DNA from: Tritonibacter scottomollicae | Lineage (GTDB): Bacteria; Pseudomonadota; Alphaproteobacteria; Rhodobacterales; Rhodobacteraceae | Direction of reading: 5' to 3' | Assembly: GCF_003003215.1 (NCBI RefSeq) | Contig: NZ_PVUF01000011.1 | Location: forward strand, 96,348-160,347 | Length of the DNA stretch: 64,000 bases | Part shown: positions 44,140 to 52,789 of the stretch, in pieces | Numbering within the stretch: position 1 is the first letter of the stretch | How the letters are laid out: every line of letters begins with the position of its first letter | The notes under the pieces: model-generated | The model's database searches: none | What the model saw: only the letters and a program-made list of their open reading frames with translations | What the model was told of the DNA's origin: nothing | Program-made: the position numbers and the translations under genes

Positions 44140-44835
44140 ATGAGTAACGACCTGATCCTTATCGTCGAAGATGAACGCGAAATCGCTGAGATCATCAGAT
44201 CCTACCTGGAGCGAGGCGGCTTTCGCACTGTCACCGCGTCGGACGGGGCGTTGGCGCTGTCGCATTTTCATCACCTCAAGCCAGCGCTTGTTCTGCTGGA
44301 TGTGAAAATTCCAAAGCTCGATGGCATCGATGTTCTGCGCCGGATTCGACAAACGTCCGACGTGCCGGTGATCATGATCACCGCAATGGCGGAAGATATC
44401 GAAAAGATTTCCGCGCTGCGACTGGGGGCGGACGACTACGTGGCGAAGCCGTTCAATGCGCTGGAAGTTGTCGAGCGCGTCAAGGCTGTGCTGCGTCGCG
44501 CAAATTCCGGGGGGCAGGCCAGCGAACGGCCGGTTACAATCGGGTCACTGATCATCGACCACAGCGTTCATTCCGCCTTTGTGACACGCGGGACAGAACG
44601 TCTCCCGATTCAACTGACCCACACCGAATACACGCTGGTTGCCCATATGGCGCGTCTGCCGCAGCGGGCCTTCACGCGGGCGGAGCTGGTCGATGCCTGT
44701 CTCTCGGAAACCGAGGTGCTGGAGCGTACGATCGACAGTCATATCTCGAACGCGCGGCGCAAGCTGGAACTTGCGGGTGTTTCCGGTTTTCTTGAGACGG
44801 TCCGCGGTGTTGGATATCGGTTGGAGCCACTGTGA
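44140..44835 (+). CDS. OmpR/AdeR-type response regulator
   Basis: A 231-aa two-domain regulator. The receiver has the acidic pocket in IVEDEREIAEII, phospho-acceptor Asp54 in LLDVKIPKLDG, and the Lys in DDYVAKPFNALE. A winged-helix DNA-binding domain follows (QLTHTEYTLVAHMARLPQRA and RTIDSHISNARRKLE). ATG 44140 is preferred; the longer frame from 43930 has little coding character. It overlaps the kinase gene by one base. Its location beside an RND pump suggests control of efflux, as for AdeR in Acinetobacter. Confidence 0.88.
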   Translation: MSNDLILIVEDEREIAEIIRSYLERGGFRTVTASDGALALSHFHHLKPALVLLDVKIPKLDGIDVLRRIRQTSDVPVIMITAMAEDIEKISALRLGADDYVAKPFNALEVVERVKAVLRRANSGGQASERPVTIGSLIIDHSVHSAFVTRGTERLPIQLTHTEYTLVAHMARLPQRAFTRAELVDACLSETEVLERTIDSHISNARRKLELAGVSGFLETVRGVGYRLEPL

Positions 44836-46016
44836 TGAGGTCTGGCCCATGGAGGTTGAGGACGCAGCTCTCGCTGTCGATGATCTGCGTCGCGCTGACC
44901 GCGCTGGGTGTTTTCATCATCGGGATGATTGCGTTCTACGTGACCCTTCAGGCGTCGTGGCTGGCCAGCCTGAGCCACGAAAACCGCGCCACGCTTCATG
45001 CTTTGATCGAGGATAAAACCGTCTCTTCGGAGGCGCTGACAACGCTGGTGAGCGCCTTCTCGCTCTCCTGGAGCGGCACTTATGAACAAGCCGAGCTCGC
45101 GGCCCTCAGCGCGCTGGTCATCCTGGCAACCTTGACGGCGATCTTTGGTGGCATCGTGGTCGCGCGAAAACTGAGCGCACCGATCGAGGGGGTCACACGC
45201 GCGGTGCTCAAGGTGGCAGATGGCAATATCCGGCAGGAGGTATCGCCAGTTGCGGGCGGAAGTTCCGAAACCGAAGACCTTGTCGCTGCGTTTCGATCCA
45301 TGGTGCAAAGCTTGGAGCAAGCCGAACGGGACGCCACCGACTCCTCCGCCGCGATCGCGCACGAGCTGCGTACTCCGCTGACCATTCTGCGCGGTCGACT
45401 TCAGGGTCTGGGCGACGGAACATTCGCGCCGTCGGAGGAGATGATCGATGGGCTGATTGCACAGGTCGACACACTCTCCCGCATCGTTGACGAACTGAGC
45501 TTCCTGTCCCGGCTCAGTTCCGGCCATTTTACGTTGCAGTGCATCGAAATCAATCTGGCCGAAGAGGTGAACCGTGTCGTCACGACCGTGCGTCCGGACA
45601 TGGATAGCGTCGGTATGATATTGGATGTTTCACTGGACCCGGTCGTTCTGCACGCAGATCCCGTGCGCGTGCGACAAGCGTTGTCCGCGCTGCTCGACAA
45701 TGCCAGACGATATGCTGAAAGCGGTCGATACGTGAAGATCTCCACCTTCGCAGCGGGGTCATTCGGATATCTGCAGGTGCGCGACCATGGTCCCGGAATT
45801 GAGCAGGGCGATCATGACAGGGTGTTCGAACGCTGGTGGCGGGGCGACAAATCCCGCAATCGCACCGAAGGGGGCACGGGGCTTGGACTGGCTGTCGTGC
45901 GCGCGATCACCCGCGCTCATGGTGGCGAGGCCAGTGTCCGTGACCTCGACGACAGATCAGGCGCGGAATTTGTCCTTAAATTTCCGTTGCAGGCGACCGG
46001 AGAGGCCATGGATTAA
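44835..46016 (+). CDS. Sensor histidine kinase (AdeS/BaeS-like)
   Basis: A 393-aa membrane kinase: two transmembrane helices (about residues 14-36 and 88-110) bracket a short periplasmic loop, then HAMP, an H-box AIAHELRTPLTILRGRLQGL with His176, an N-box LDNARRYAESG, and the ATP-lid DHGPGIEQGD with GGTGLGLAVV. The H-box sequence is close to that of AdeS. A GTG one codon before the ATG is an alternative start. It phosphorylates the regulator encoded just upstream. Confidence 0.88.
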   Translation: MRSGPWRLRTQLSLSMICVALTALGVFIIGMIAFYVTLQASWLASLSHENRATLHALIEDKTVSSEALTTLVSAFSLSWSGTYEQAELAALSALVILATLTAIFGGIVVARKLSAPIEGVTRAVLKVADGNIRQEVSPVAGGSSETEDLVAAFRSMVQSLEQAERDATDSSAAIAHELRTPLTILRGRLQGLGDGTFAPSEEMIDGLIAQVDTLSRIVDELSFLSRLSSGHFTLQCIEINLAEEVNRVVTTVRPDMDSVGMILDVSLDPVVLHADPVRVRQALSALLDNARRYAESGRYVKISTFAAGSFGYLQVRDHGPGIEQGDHDRVFERWWRGDKSRNRTEGGTGLGLAVVRAITRAHGGEASVRDLDDRSGAEFVLKFPLQATGEAMD

Positions 46017-46064
46017 CCCCATGGCCTGCTGCTTTTCTGACTGTGGCTTTGGTGCCCGGACGCC

Positions 46065-47162
46065 TCAGCGATACAGCAGAGAGCGACCGTTGTGAAAGAT
46101 ATGGACCTTGTCTGGCTGCGCATACAGCCGGATTTGCTTGCCGCGTAGCCCGGCGTGGATGCCCGGCAGCTTTGCGATCAGCGGGTCGCGACCCGTCTCC
46201 GGTGTGAAATACAGCACGGTGACCTCGCCCAAAGCCTCGACGATATTGACCGTTGTGTCGATCACCGCACCGTCATCACCCTCCGTGTCTTCGGTCAGAT
46301 CCTCCGGTCGCACACCGATATTGACAGACAGCCCCATGTCGCTGTCTCGGGTGGGCACGGTCGAGGTGACTTCCTCGCCGTTGTAGAGCCGAAGCCGGGT
46401 GAGCGTACCGGTGCCGATCACCTCGCCCGGCAGCAGGTTCATCGCCGGAGAGCCGATAAACTGCGCCACAAATTCGTTCTCGGGGCGTTCATAGAGGTCC
46501 AGCGGCGTGCCGACCTGAGCGATGCCCTTGTTGGCCAGCACCACGATGCGGGTGGCCAGGGTCATCGCCTCCACCTGATCGTGGGTCACGTAGATCATGG
46601 TGCTGTCGGGCATCGACTCCTTCAGCTGTGCGATCTCGATCCGTGTTGCCACCCGCAAGGCCGCATCGAGGTTCGAGAGCGGTTCGTCAAAGAGATAGAC
46701 CTTCGGGTCACGCACGATGGAGCGGCCGATCGCCACCCGCTGCCGTTGCCCGCCCGACAGGGCCTTGGGCAGTCGGTCGAGATAGTCCTCCAGCTGCAGG
46801 ATCTTGGCCGCACGGCTGATGGCGGCGTCGATCTCTTCCTTGCTCTTGCCAGCAATCTTGAGCGCAAAGGCCATGTTGTCGCGCACCGTCATATGCGGAT
46901 AGAGCGCGTAGGACTGGAACACCATGGCGATGCCGCGCTGCGCGGGCGGGATGTCGTTCATCACCGCGCCGTCGATCTCCAGCGTGCCGCCGGTGATCCT
47001 CTCCAACCCCGCGATCATCCGCAACAGCGTGGACTTGCCGCAGCCCGAGGGCCCCACAAAGACGATCAACTCGCCCTGTTTGATGTCGAGGTCGATGTCG
47101 TTCAGGACATTGACCGCGCCGGCATAGGTCTTTTCCACTCCGGTCAGTTTCAGGTTCGCCAT
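46065..47162 (-). CDS. aglK: Sugar ABC transporter ATPase (MalK/UgpC type)
   Basis: A 365-aa ATPase with Walker A GPSGCGKSTLLRMIAG, Q-loop MVFQSYALYPH, LSGGQRQRVAIGRSIV signature, Walker B VYLFDEPLSNLD, and a MalK-type C-terminal regulatory domain ending ADKVHIFHNGRSLLY-like. It powers AglF/AglG. It is the last gene of the aglEFGAK unit, 23 bases after aglA. Name follows the conserved agl gene order in alphaproteobacteria. Confidence 0.88.
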   Translation of the reverse strand: MANLKLTGVEKTYAGAVNVLNDIDLDIKQGELIVFVGPSGCGKSTLLRMIAGLERITGGTLEIDGAVMNDIPPAQRGIAMVFQSYALYPHMTVRDNMAFALKIAGKSKEEIDAAISRAAKILQLEDYLDRLPKALSGGQRQRVAIGRSIVRDPKVYLFDEPLSNLDAALRVATRIEIAQLKESMPDSTMIYVTHDQVEAMTLATRIVVLANKGIAQVGTPLDLYERPENEFVAQFIGSPAMNLLPGEVIGTGTLTRLRLYNGEEVTSTVPTRDSDMGLSVNIGVRPEDLTEDTEGDDGAVIDTTVNIVEALGEVTVLYFTPETGRDPLIAKLPGIHAGLRGKQIRLYAQPDKVHIFHNGRSLLYR

Positions 47163-47184
47163 GGTGTCCTCCTCCCAGAGTGTT

Positions 47185-48843
47185 TTATGCGCGCCGTGCG
47201 AGGCAGGGTTGCCAGGGGGCCAGTGTCAATGTGCCCACCGTGGCCGTCACATCCGCGCTGCCGAGGTCACCGCCCAACTGTTCCCACGCGCCCGCGGGCA
47301 GGGTGATCTCTGCCGGTGTGTCGCTGAGGTTGAAGGCGCAGAAGATCTCCTCGCCCTCCGCCGCACGGGTGAACTGCACCACATTGCCGGTCGCCTGCAC
47401 CCTGTCATGACTGCCCCGCGACAGGGCGGCATGGGCGCGGCGCAGAGCAATGGCGCGGCGATAGTGGTGGACCAGCGCGTCTGGATTGGCTTCCTGAGCG
47501 CTCACCGCCAGTTCGGCATGTTCCAGACTGACCGGCAGCCAGGGGCGTGCCTCCGTGAAGCCGCCATAGGTGTTGCCCTTGTCCCAGACCATCGGCGTGC
47601 GGCAGCCGTCGCGGCCCTTGAACTCGGGCCAGAACTCGATGCCATAGGGGTCCTGCAGGTCCTCAAAGGCGATATCGGCCTCGGGCAGGCCCAATTCCTC
47701 GCCCTGATAGATGCAGACCGACCCGCGCAGGCACATCATCATCGTCGTGTACAACCGCAGCGCCGCGTCCGACAGGTTCCAGCGGCTGACATGACGCACG
47801 ACATCATGGTTGGAAAACGCCCAGCAGGCCCAGCCATCGGCTGCCACGTCGTCGACCTTGTCAAACACCTCTGCCACCCGTGCCGCGTTCAGCGGATCCT
47901 TGGCAAGGAACTCAAACGCGTAGCACATGTGCACGCCGGTATTGCCGGCGGTGTACTCGCCCAGGATCTCCAACCCGCGCTGCGCGTCGCCCACCTCGCC
48001 GACGGCGGTCTTTGCCGGGTATTCATCCAGCAGTGCGCGGAACCGGGCCAGGAATTCGAGGTTCTCCGGTTGGTTCTTGGAATAGAGGTGTTCCTGGTGG
48101 TTATAGGGGTTCACCGAGGGGGCGATGTTGGAATTGCGCTGATCCTTGGGCAGGGCCGGGTTCGAGCGCAGCTCCTTGTCGTGGATGTAGAAGTTGATGG
48201 TATCCAGACGGAAGCCATCCACGCCGCGTTCCAGCCAGAACCGGGTGGCGTCCAGCAGCGCGTCCTGCACCGCGTCGCAGTGGAAGTTCAGGTCCGGCTG
48301 CGAGACGAGGAAGTTGTGCAGGTAATATTGTTCGCGTCGTGCGTCCCAGTGCCAGGCAGGGCCGCCAAAGATCGACAGCCAGTTGTTCGGCGGCGTGCCA
48401 TCGGGCTGCGGGTCGGCCCAGACGTACCAATCCGCCTTGGGGTTGTCGCGGCTGACGCGGCTTTCGATAAACCAGGGGTGCTGGTCGGAGCTGTGCGACA
48501 GCACCATGTCGATCATCACCCTGAGGCCGAGGTCATGTGCCCGTGCCACCAGTGCGTCGAAATCCCCCAGCGTGCCGAACATCGGATCGACATCGCAGTA
48601 GTCGCTGACGTCGTAGCCGTAGTCCTTCATCGGCGAGGTGAAGAAGGGTGAGATCCAGATCGCATCCACCCCAAGCGAGGCGATATGTTCCAGACGCGAG
48701 GTGATGCCCGGCAGATCGCCGATGCCGTCACCGTTGCTGTCCTGATAGCTGCGCGGATAGATCTGGTAGATCACCGCGCCGCGCCACCAGTCGGGATCGG
48801 CAGCCAGCACGGAAGCAGGATTGATGGAGGTCTGAGCGTTCAT
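47185..48843 (-). CDS. aglA: Alpha-glucosidase (GH13)
   Basis: A 552-aa cytoplasmic glycoside hydrolase. The family blocks are WWRGAVIYQIYPRSYQDSNG, DAIWISPFFTSPMKDYGYDV, the nucleophile Asp in DGFRLDTINFY, the acid/base Glu in KTAVGEVGDAQRG, and the transition-state Asp in FSNHDVVRHVSR. ATG 48843 gives a normal start. It would cleave sucrose, maltose, trehalose or related alpha-glucosides taken up by AglEFGK. Confidence 0.9.
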   Translation of the reverse strand: MNAQTSINPASVLAADPDWWRGAVIYQIYPRSYQDSNGDGIGDLPGITSRLEHIASLGVDAIWISPFFTSPMKDYGYDVSDYCDVDPMFGTLGDFDALVARAHDLGLRVMIDMVLSHSSDQHPWFIESRVSRDNPKADWYVWADPQPDGTPPNNWLSIFGGPAWHWDARREQYYLHNFLVSQPDLNFHCDAVQDALLDATRFWLERGVDGFRLDTINFYIHDKELRSNPALPKDQRNSNIAPSVNPYNHQEHLYSKNQPENLEFLARFRALLDEYPAKTAVGEVGDAQRGLEILGEYTAGNTGVHMCYAFEFLAKDPLNAARVAEVFDKVDDVAADGWACWAFSNHDVVRHVSRWNLSDAALRLYTTMMMCLRGSVCIYQGEELGLPEADIAFEDLQDPYGIEFWPEFKGRDGCRTPMVWDKGNTYGGFTEARPWLPVSLEHAELAVSAQEANPDALVHHYRRAIALRRAHAALSRGSHDRVQATGNVVQFTRAAEGEEIFCAFNLSDTPAEITLPAGAWEQLGGDLGSADVTATVGTLTLAPWQPCLARRA

Positions 48844-48888
48844 GTCGTGAGGTCCGTCATCGAAAGTTGTAGGAAGGGGCACAAGGGG

Positions 48889-50037
48889 TCACTTGACTGA
48901 CCCGGCCAGAAGTCCGCGTACGAGATACTTCTGCATGGCAAAGAACACGGCGAGCGGCACTGCGATGGAGACAAAGGCGGAGGTCGCGAGGATCTCCCAA
49001 TTGCCGCCGCGGGTGCCCAGAAGCTCGACGATCTGCTTGGTCATCACTGTAGTTTCGCCCGTCGCGTCGATCAGGAACACCATGGCCACCAGGAGATCGT
49101 TCCAGGTCCACAGGAACTGGAAGATCGCGAAAGAGGCCAGTGCCGGGAACGACAGCGGCAGGATGATACGGGTGAAGATCTGGAAATCGGTGGCGCCATC
49201 GACGCGGGCGTTCTCGATGATGTCGCGCGGGATGCCCACCATGTAGTTCCGGAGCAGGTAGATCGCCAGCGGCAGGCCGAACCCGGTATGCGCCATCCAG
49301 ACGCCGAGGTAGCCCTTGCCGATGCCGATCTCGTTGTGGAACTTCAGCAGGGGGATCAGCGCCAGCTGCAACGGCACCACCAGCAGGCCGACGATGGCGG
49401 CGATCAGCAAGGCGCGGCCCGGGAACTCCATCCATGCCAGCGCATAGGCGGCAAAGGCCGCCACCAGAATGGGGATGATGGTCGCCGGGATCGTCACCGT
49501 CAGCGTGTTGAAAAAGGCGCGTGCCATATTGTCGGTGGCACCGCCCGAGATCAGGATGGTCTCGTAGTTCTGCAGGGTGAACTCCGGTGGTACCACGGCG
49601 GTGACAAAAACACGCGGGCCACGGCGTCCGCCCATCTCCTCTGTCGCTTCCATCCGGTAGCTGCCGTCGGCCTCGACCGTCAGTCGCTCGCCGCCGCGCA
49701 GCTCGGCCATGTCACCGGGCCCATAGGCAGAGATGTCACGGGCGTTGGTGCCCCAGGCGGAAATTTCAGCGTCGCTCTCACCTTCAAACAGGTTGCCCTC
49801 GATCACCCAGAGGTCCCCCTCCGGCACCTGCGTTTCCGGGGCGGCCGTGCGCAGGGTGAGGTTTTGTTCGGTCGGAAACAGCGCCTTCCACCAGCCCGAG
49901 GTGGCGATCTGGTCGCCGGTGCGGAAGGAGGAGATAAACAGGCCAACCGTCGGGAAGAGCCACAGCCCCACCAGCACGATGACCGAGATACGAAGCGCCC
50001 AGATCAGCCCAGGCTTCTGTCCAGCTATGGCATTCAT
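48889..50037 (-). CDS. aglG: Alpha-glucoside ABC transporter permease AglG
   Basis: A 382-aa permease, longer than MalG because it has an inserted periplasmic region after the first helix (TEQNLTLRTAAPETQVPEGD and the rest to about residue 140), typical of AglG. The EAA loop (ENARVDGATDFQIFTRIILP) contacts AglK. It ends the pair with aglF, which starts 14 bases upstream. Transcription runs from aglE. Confidence 0.88.
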   Translation of the reverse strand: MNAIAGQKPGLIWALRISVIVLVGLWLFPTVGLFISSFRTGDQIATSGWWKALFPTEQNLTLRTAAPETQVPEGDLWVIEGNLFEGESDAEISAWGTNARDISAYGPGDMAELRGGERLTVEADGSYRMEATEEMGGRRGPRVFVTAVVPPEFTLQNYETILISGGATDNMARAFFNTLTVTIPATIIPILVAAFAAYALAWMEFPGRALLIAAIVGLLVVPLQLALIPLLKFHNEIGIGKGYLGVWMAHTGFGLPLAIYLLRNYMVGIPRDIIENARVDGATDFQIFTRIILPLSFPALASFAIFQFLWTWNDLLVAMVFLIDATGETTVMTKQIVELLGTRGGNWEILATSAFVSIAVPLAVFFAMQKYLVRGLLAGSVK

Positions 50038-50051
50038 GGCTCAGCCCTCCC

Positions 50052-51059
50052 TCAGCGCATTTCGCGGCGTGCGTTGTAGACGTTCCAGACCAGGATCGGC
50101 ATCACCAGCAGCATGATGATCATTGCCGAGGCGGAGCCGACGCCCCAGTCATTGGCGCGGAACAGCTTGTCGTACATGTAATTGGCTAGAACCTGCGTCT
50201 CCCACTGGCCGTTGGTCAGGGCGAACACGATGTCGAAGATCTTCAGCACCACGATGGTGATGGTGGTCCAGACCACCACGATGGTGCCCATGATCTGCGG
50301 CACCTTGATCTTGAAGAAGATCTGAAACGGCCCGGCACCGTCCACGATGGCGGCCTCGATGGTTTCTTCCGGAATGCCACGCAGGGCGGCGGACAGAATT
50401 ACCATGGCAAAGCCGGTTTGGATCCACACCAGAACCATCATCAAAAAGAAGTTGTTCCAGAACGGGATGGTCAGCCATTGCTGCGGCTCCACGCCGCCCA
50501 GCCAGACATAGATCGCGTTCAGGATGCCGATCTGCTCGGTGCCCGGCGGACGGGCGTCATAGACCAGTTTCCAGATCACCGCGGCGCCGACAAAAGAAAT
50601 CGCCATCGGCATGAAGATCAGCGATTTGGCGATATTGCCCCAGGCCAGCCGGTCCGTCAGCTGGGCCGCCAGCAGGCCAAAGGCGGTCGAGACCGCAGGC
50701 ACCACCAGAAGCCAGAGGAAGTTGTTCTGCAAGGCTTCCCAGAATTTGGCCTCGCCCAGCATCTGGCTGTAGTTGTCCAGTCCGACGAATTCCGAGCCAC
50801 CACCGGGCAGGCGCTCGGTCAGCGACAGGCGCATGGTCTCCACAACCGGATAGGCAAGATACAGCCCCAGCGCCAACAGCGCCGGCAGCAGAAAGAGCCA
50901 GGGACGCACCATATTGGCACGGCGGATGTTGCGGGCGATGTGCGGGCCGCGGGCGGGAAAGATCAGCTTGTCGAGGATCACGTTGGAGAGATAGAAATAG
51001 CCGACACAGCCCCCGACGCCAAAGGCAATGGTCAGCAGCCCCTGAATGGCTGGATGCAT
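50052..51059 (-). CDS. aglF: Alpha-glucoside ABC transporter permease AglF
   Basis: A 335-aa membrane permease. ATG 51059 has an AGGAG site; the 19 extra residues to 51116 are rejected. After an N-terminal helix of the agl type (AIQGLLTIAFGVGGCVGYFY) and a soluble linker, the MalF-like core includes EAAIVDGAGPFQIFFKIKVP, the EAA contact loop. It pairs with AglG. Confidence 0.88.
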   Translation of the reverse strand: MHPAIQGLLTIAFGVGGCVGYFYLSNVILDKLIFPARGPHIARNIRRANMVRPWLFLLPALLALGLYLAYPVVETMRLSLTERLPGGGSEFVGLDNYSQMLGEAKFWEALQNNFLWLLVVPAVSTAFGLLAAQLTDRLAWGNIAKSLIFMPMAISFVGAAVIWKLVYDARPPGTEQIGILNAIYVWLGGVEPQQWLTIPFWNNFFLMMVLVWIQTGFAMVILSAALRGIPEETIEAAIVDGAGPFQIFFKIKVPQIMGTIVVVWTTITIVVLKIFDIVFALTNGQWETQVLANYMYDKLFRANDWGVGSASAMIIMLLVMPILVWNVYNARREMR

Positions 51060-51134
51060 GACTGGCTCCTGAAAAAGAGTTTGATGCCGGAAGGTGACGT
51101 GCAGCCTGTGCAGCACCGCTTAGCGGCAAAGGGG

Positions 51135-51159
51135 GCAGGGCCGCCCGGGGCGGCCCTGC
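51135..51159 (-). terminator. Intercistronic hairpin after aglE
   Basis: GCAGGGCCGCC (51135-51145) pairs perfectly with GGCGGCCCTGC (51149-51159) around a 3-base loop, 16 bases after the aglE stop. Such a hairpin commonly protects the abundant binding-protein mRNA or partly ends transcription before aglF. Confidence 0.65.
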
Positions 51160-51174
51160 GGTGGAGGCGACAGG

Positions 51175-52524
51175 TTACTTCAGCGCGTCCCAGGAGGATT
51201 GGATCTCTGCAGCCACGTCCGACGCGGCAGCGCCACCGGCATAGTCGACCATGCCGGTCCAGAAGGCCCCTGCGCCCACGCCACCTGGCATCAGGTCGGA
51301 GGCGTCAAAGCGGAAAGTGTCGGCGTTCAGAAGGATCTCGCCCATCTTCTTCAGCGTGTCGGTGGCGTAGAGTTCGGTGTTCACGCCCTTGTGGGGTGTC
51401 AGGAACCCCTGCTGGGCCATCCAGACCTCATGCGCGATGGGGGATTTCAGGAACTCCATCAGTGCCCGCGCGCCATCGCTGTCGTTGGTGATCGACCAGA
51501 TGGTGCCCGCACCCAGAACCGGGTTGCCCAGCTCTTTGCCCTCATAGGCAGGGAAGTAGAAGAAATCCGCGTCCAGACCCATTTCGGTGCCTTCGGGGAA
51601 GAACGCCGGAATGAAAGAGGCCTGACGGTGCATCATGCACTGCGGCGGGCTGGCGAACAGACCCTTGGGGCTGTCGCGGAAATCGGTGGAGGCCACCGCT
51701 CCGGCGCCGCCGGAGACATAGTCCTCGTTGCGGGCGAAGTAGCCAAACTCCTCGATCGCCTCGACCACACGCGGATCGTCGAACGCGATCTCGTTGGCGA
51801 CCCACTCGTCATAGACCGACGGCTCCTGCGTGCGCAGCATCATGTCCTCGACCCAATCGGTCGCCGGCCAGCCGGTTGCGCCGCCGGAGCCCAGGCCGAT
51901 GCACCATGGCGTGTTGCCATCCTCGACCATCTGATCGGTGAGCGTCTTCAGCTCCTCCATCGAGGAGGGGATCTCATAGCCGAAATCCTCGAAGTTCTCC
52001 GGGTTGAACCAGACCAGCGATTTCACGTCGACCTTGTAGAACAAACCATACAGATCATCGTTGCCATCGGGGCCGGAGTAGGTGCCCAGATCGACCCAGG
52101 ACTGACCTGCGGCGTAGTTGTCCGTGACCCAGGTTGCCGTGTCTTCGCCCAATGGCGCGATGAAGCCGCGCCCGGCCATGTCAGAGACCAGACCCGGCTG
52201 TGGGAAAACTGCGACATTGGGGGCGGAGCCGGCCTCGGCATCGACCACGATCTGCTGCTCGAAACTGTCAGAGCCAGCATAGCGAACATCAGCACCGGTT
52301 GCGGCGCCGAAATAGGCCAGAACGTTTTCAACCAGCGCCTGATCCGGACCCAGCCAGGGGCCAAACACGGTCACCTGTTCGCCGTCGAGGTTGATTTTTT
52401 CCAGTTCGGCGTAGCTCGCCCAATTGAAGTCACCTTCGCCGACCGGAAAGATCAGCTCCTGCGCGCTGGACGTTCCCGCCATCAGCGCCATGACGCCCGC
52501 GGCCGTCATCAATGTCCGTTTCAT
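51175..52524 (-). CDS. aglE: Alpha-glucoside-binding periplasmic protein
   Basis: A 449-aa exported protein. ATG 52524 follows GGGAGGAG, giving signal peptide MKRTLMTAAGVMALMAGTSS then AQELIFPVGEGDFNW. The body has the large sugar-binding fold (VFGPWLGPDQALVENVLAYF). Length and the FNW start match AglE of rhizobia. A longer frame to 52617 is rejected. It is first in the operon, with an AAAGCGCTTT palindrome 90 bases upstream. Confidence 0.9.
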   Translation of the reverse strand: MKRTLMTAAGVMALMAGTSSAQELIFPVGEGDFNWASYAELEKINLDGEQVTVFGPWLGPDQALVENVLAYFGAATGADVRYAGSDSFEQQIVVDAEAGSAPNVAVFPQPGLVSDMAGRGFIAPLGEDTATWVTDNYAAGQSWVDLGTYSGPDGNDDLYGLFYKVDVKSLVWFNPENFEDFGYEIPSSMEELKTLTDQMVEDGNTPWCIGLGSGGATGWPATDWVEDMMLRTQEPSVYDEWVANEIAFDDPRVVEAIEEFGYFARNEDYVSGGAGAVASTDFRDSPKGLFASPPQCMMHRQASFIPAFFPEGTEMGLDADFFYFPAYEGKELGNPVLGAGTIWSITNDSDGARALMEFLKSPIAHEVWMAQQGFLTPHKGVNTELYATDTLKKMGEILLNADTFRFDASDLMPGGVGAGAFWTGMVDYAGGAAASDVAAEIQSSWDALK

Positions 52525-52614
52525 GTCATCTCCTCCCAAGATTTCGACACTCATCGCCGTGGTTCTGGTCTGGGCCATCAATCCCGATTTGCAGGATGCC
52601 TTCGACCGAATAAC

Positions 52615-52626
52615 CAAAGCGCTTTG
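52615..52626. promoter_or_regulatory. LacI-type operator for aglE promoter
   Basis: CAAAGCGCTTTG is a perfect 12-bp palindrome of the LacI-family operator form, 91 bases upstream of the aglE ATG. The same AAAGCGCTTT core recurs at 52768-52777 before aglR. Confidence 0.7.
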
Positions 52627-52767
52627 ACTTTCTCCAAACTTCTAGATTCGAAGCGATCTGTCAATGAGTCTATGTTAGCGCCAAATATATAGGGTTGAAT
52701 TCTCTTCTTTTCCTCGGCGATAAAGAAGGGCACTCTGGCCGTTCTGAAACCAGCCGCACAACAATTT

Positions 52768-52777
52768 AAAGCGCTTT
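52768..52777. promoter_or_regulatory. LacI-type operator for aglR promoter
   Basis: AAAGCGCTTT, 10-bp palindrome identical to the core of the site near aglE, 13 bases before the aglR ATG. It suggests autoregulation of aglR, and the two sites 153 bases apart could support looping. Confidence 0.65.
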
Positions 52778-52789
52778 GGAGATTTGCAG

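Noticed and set aside
47161..52692. Long plus-strand frames (47161-48651 and 51199-52692) opposite aglA and aglE
   Set aside because: Both are antisense shadows of well-supported sugar genes.
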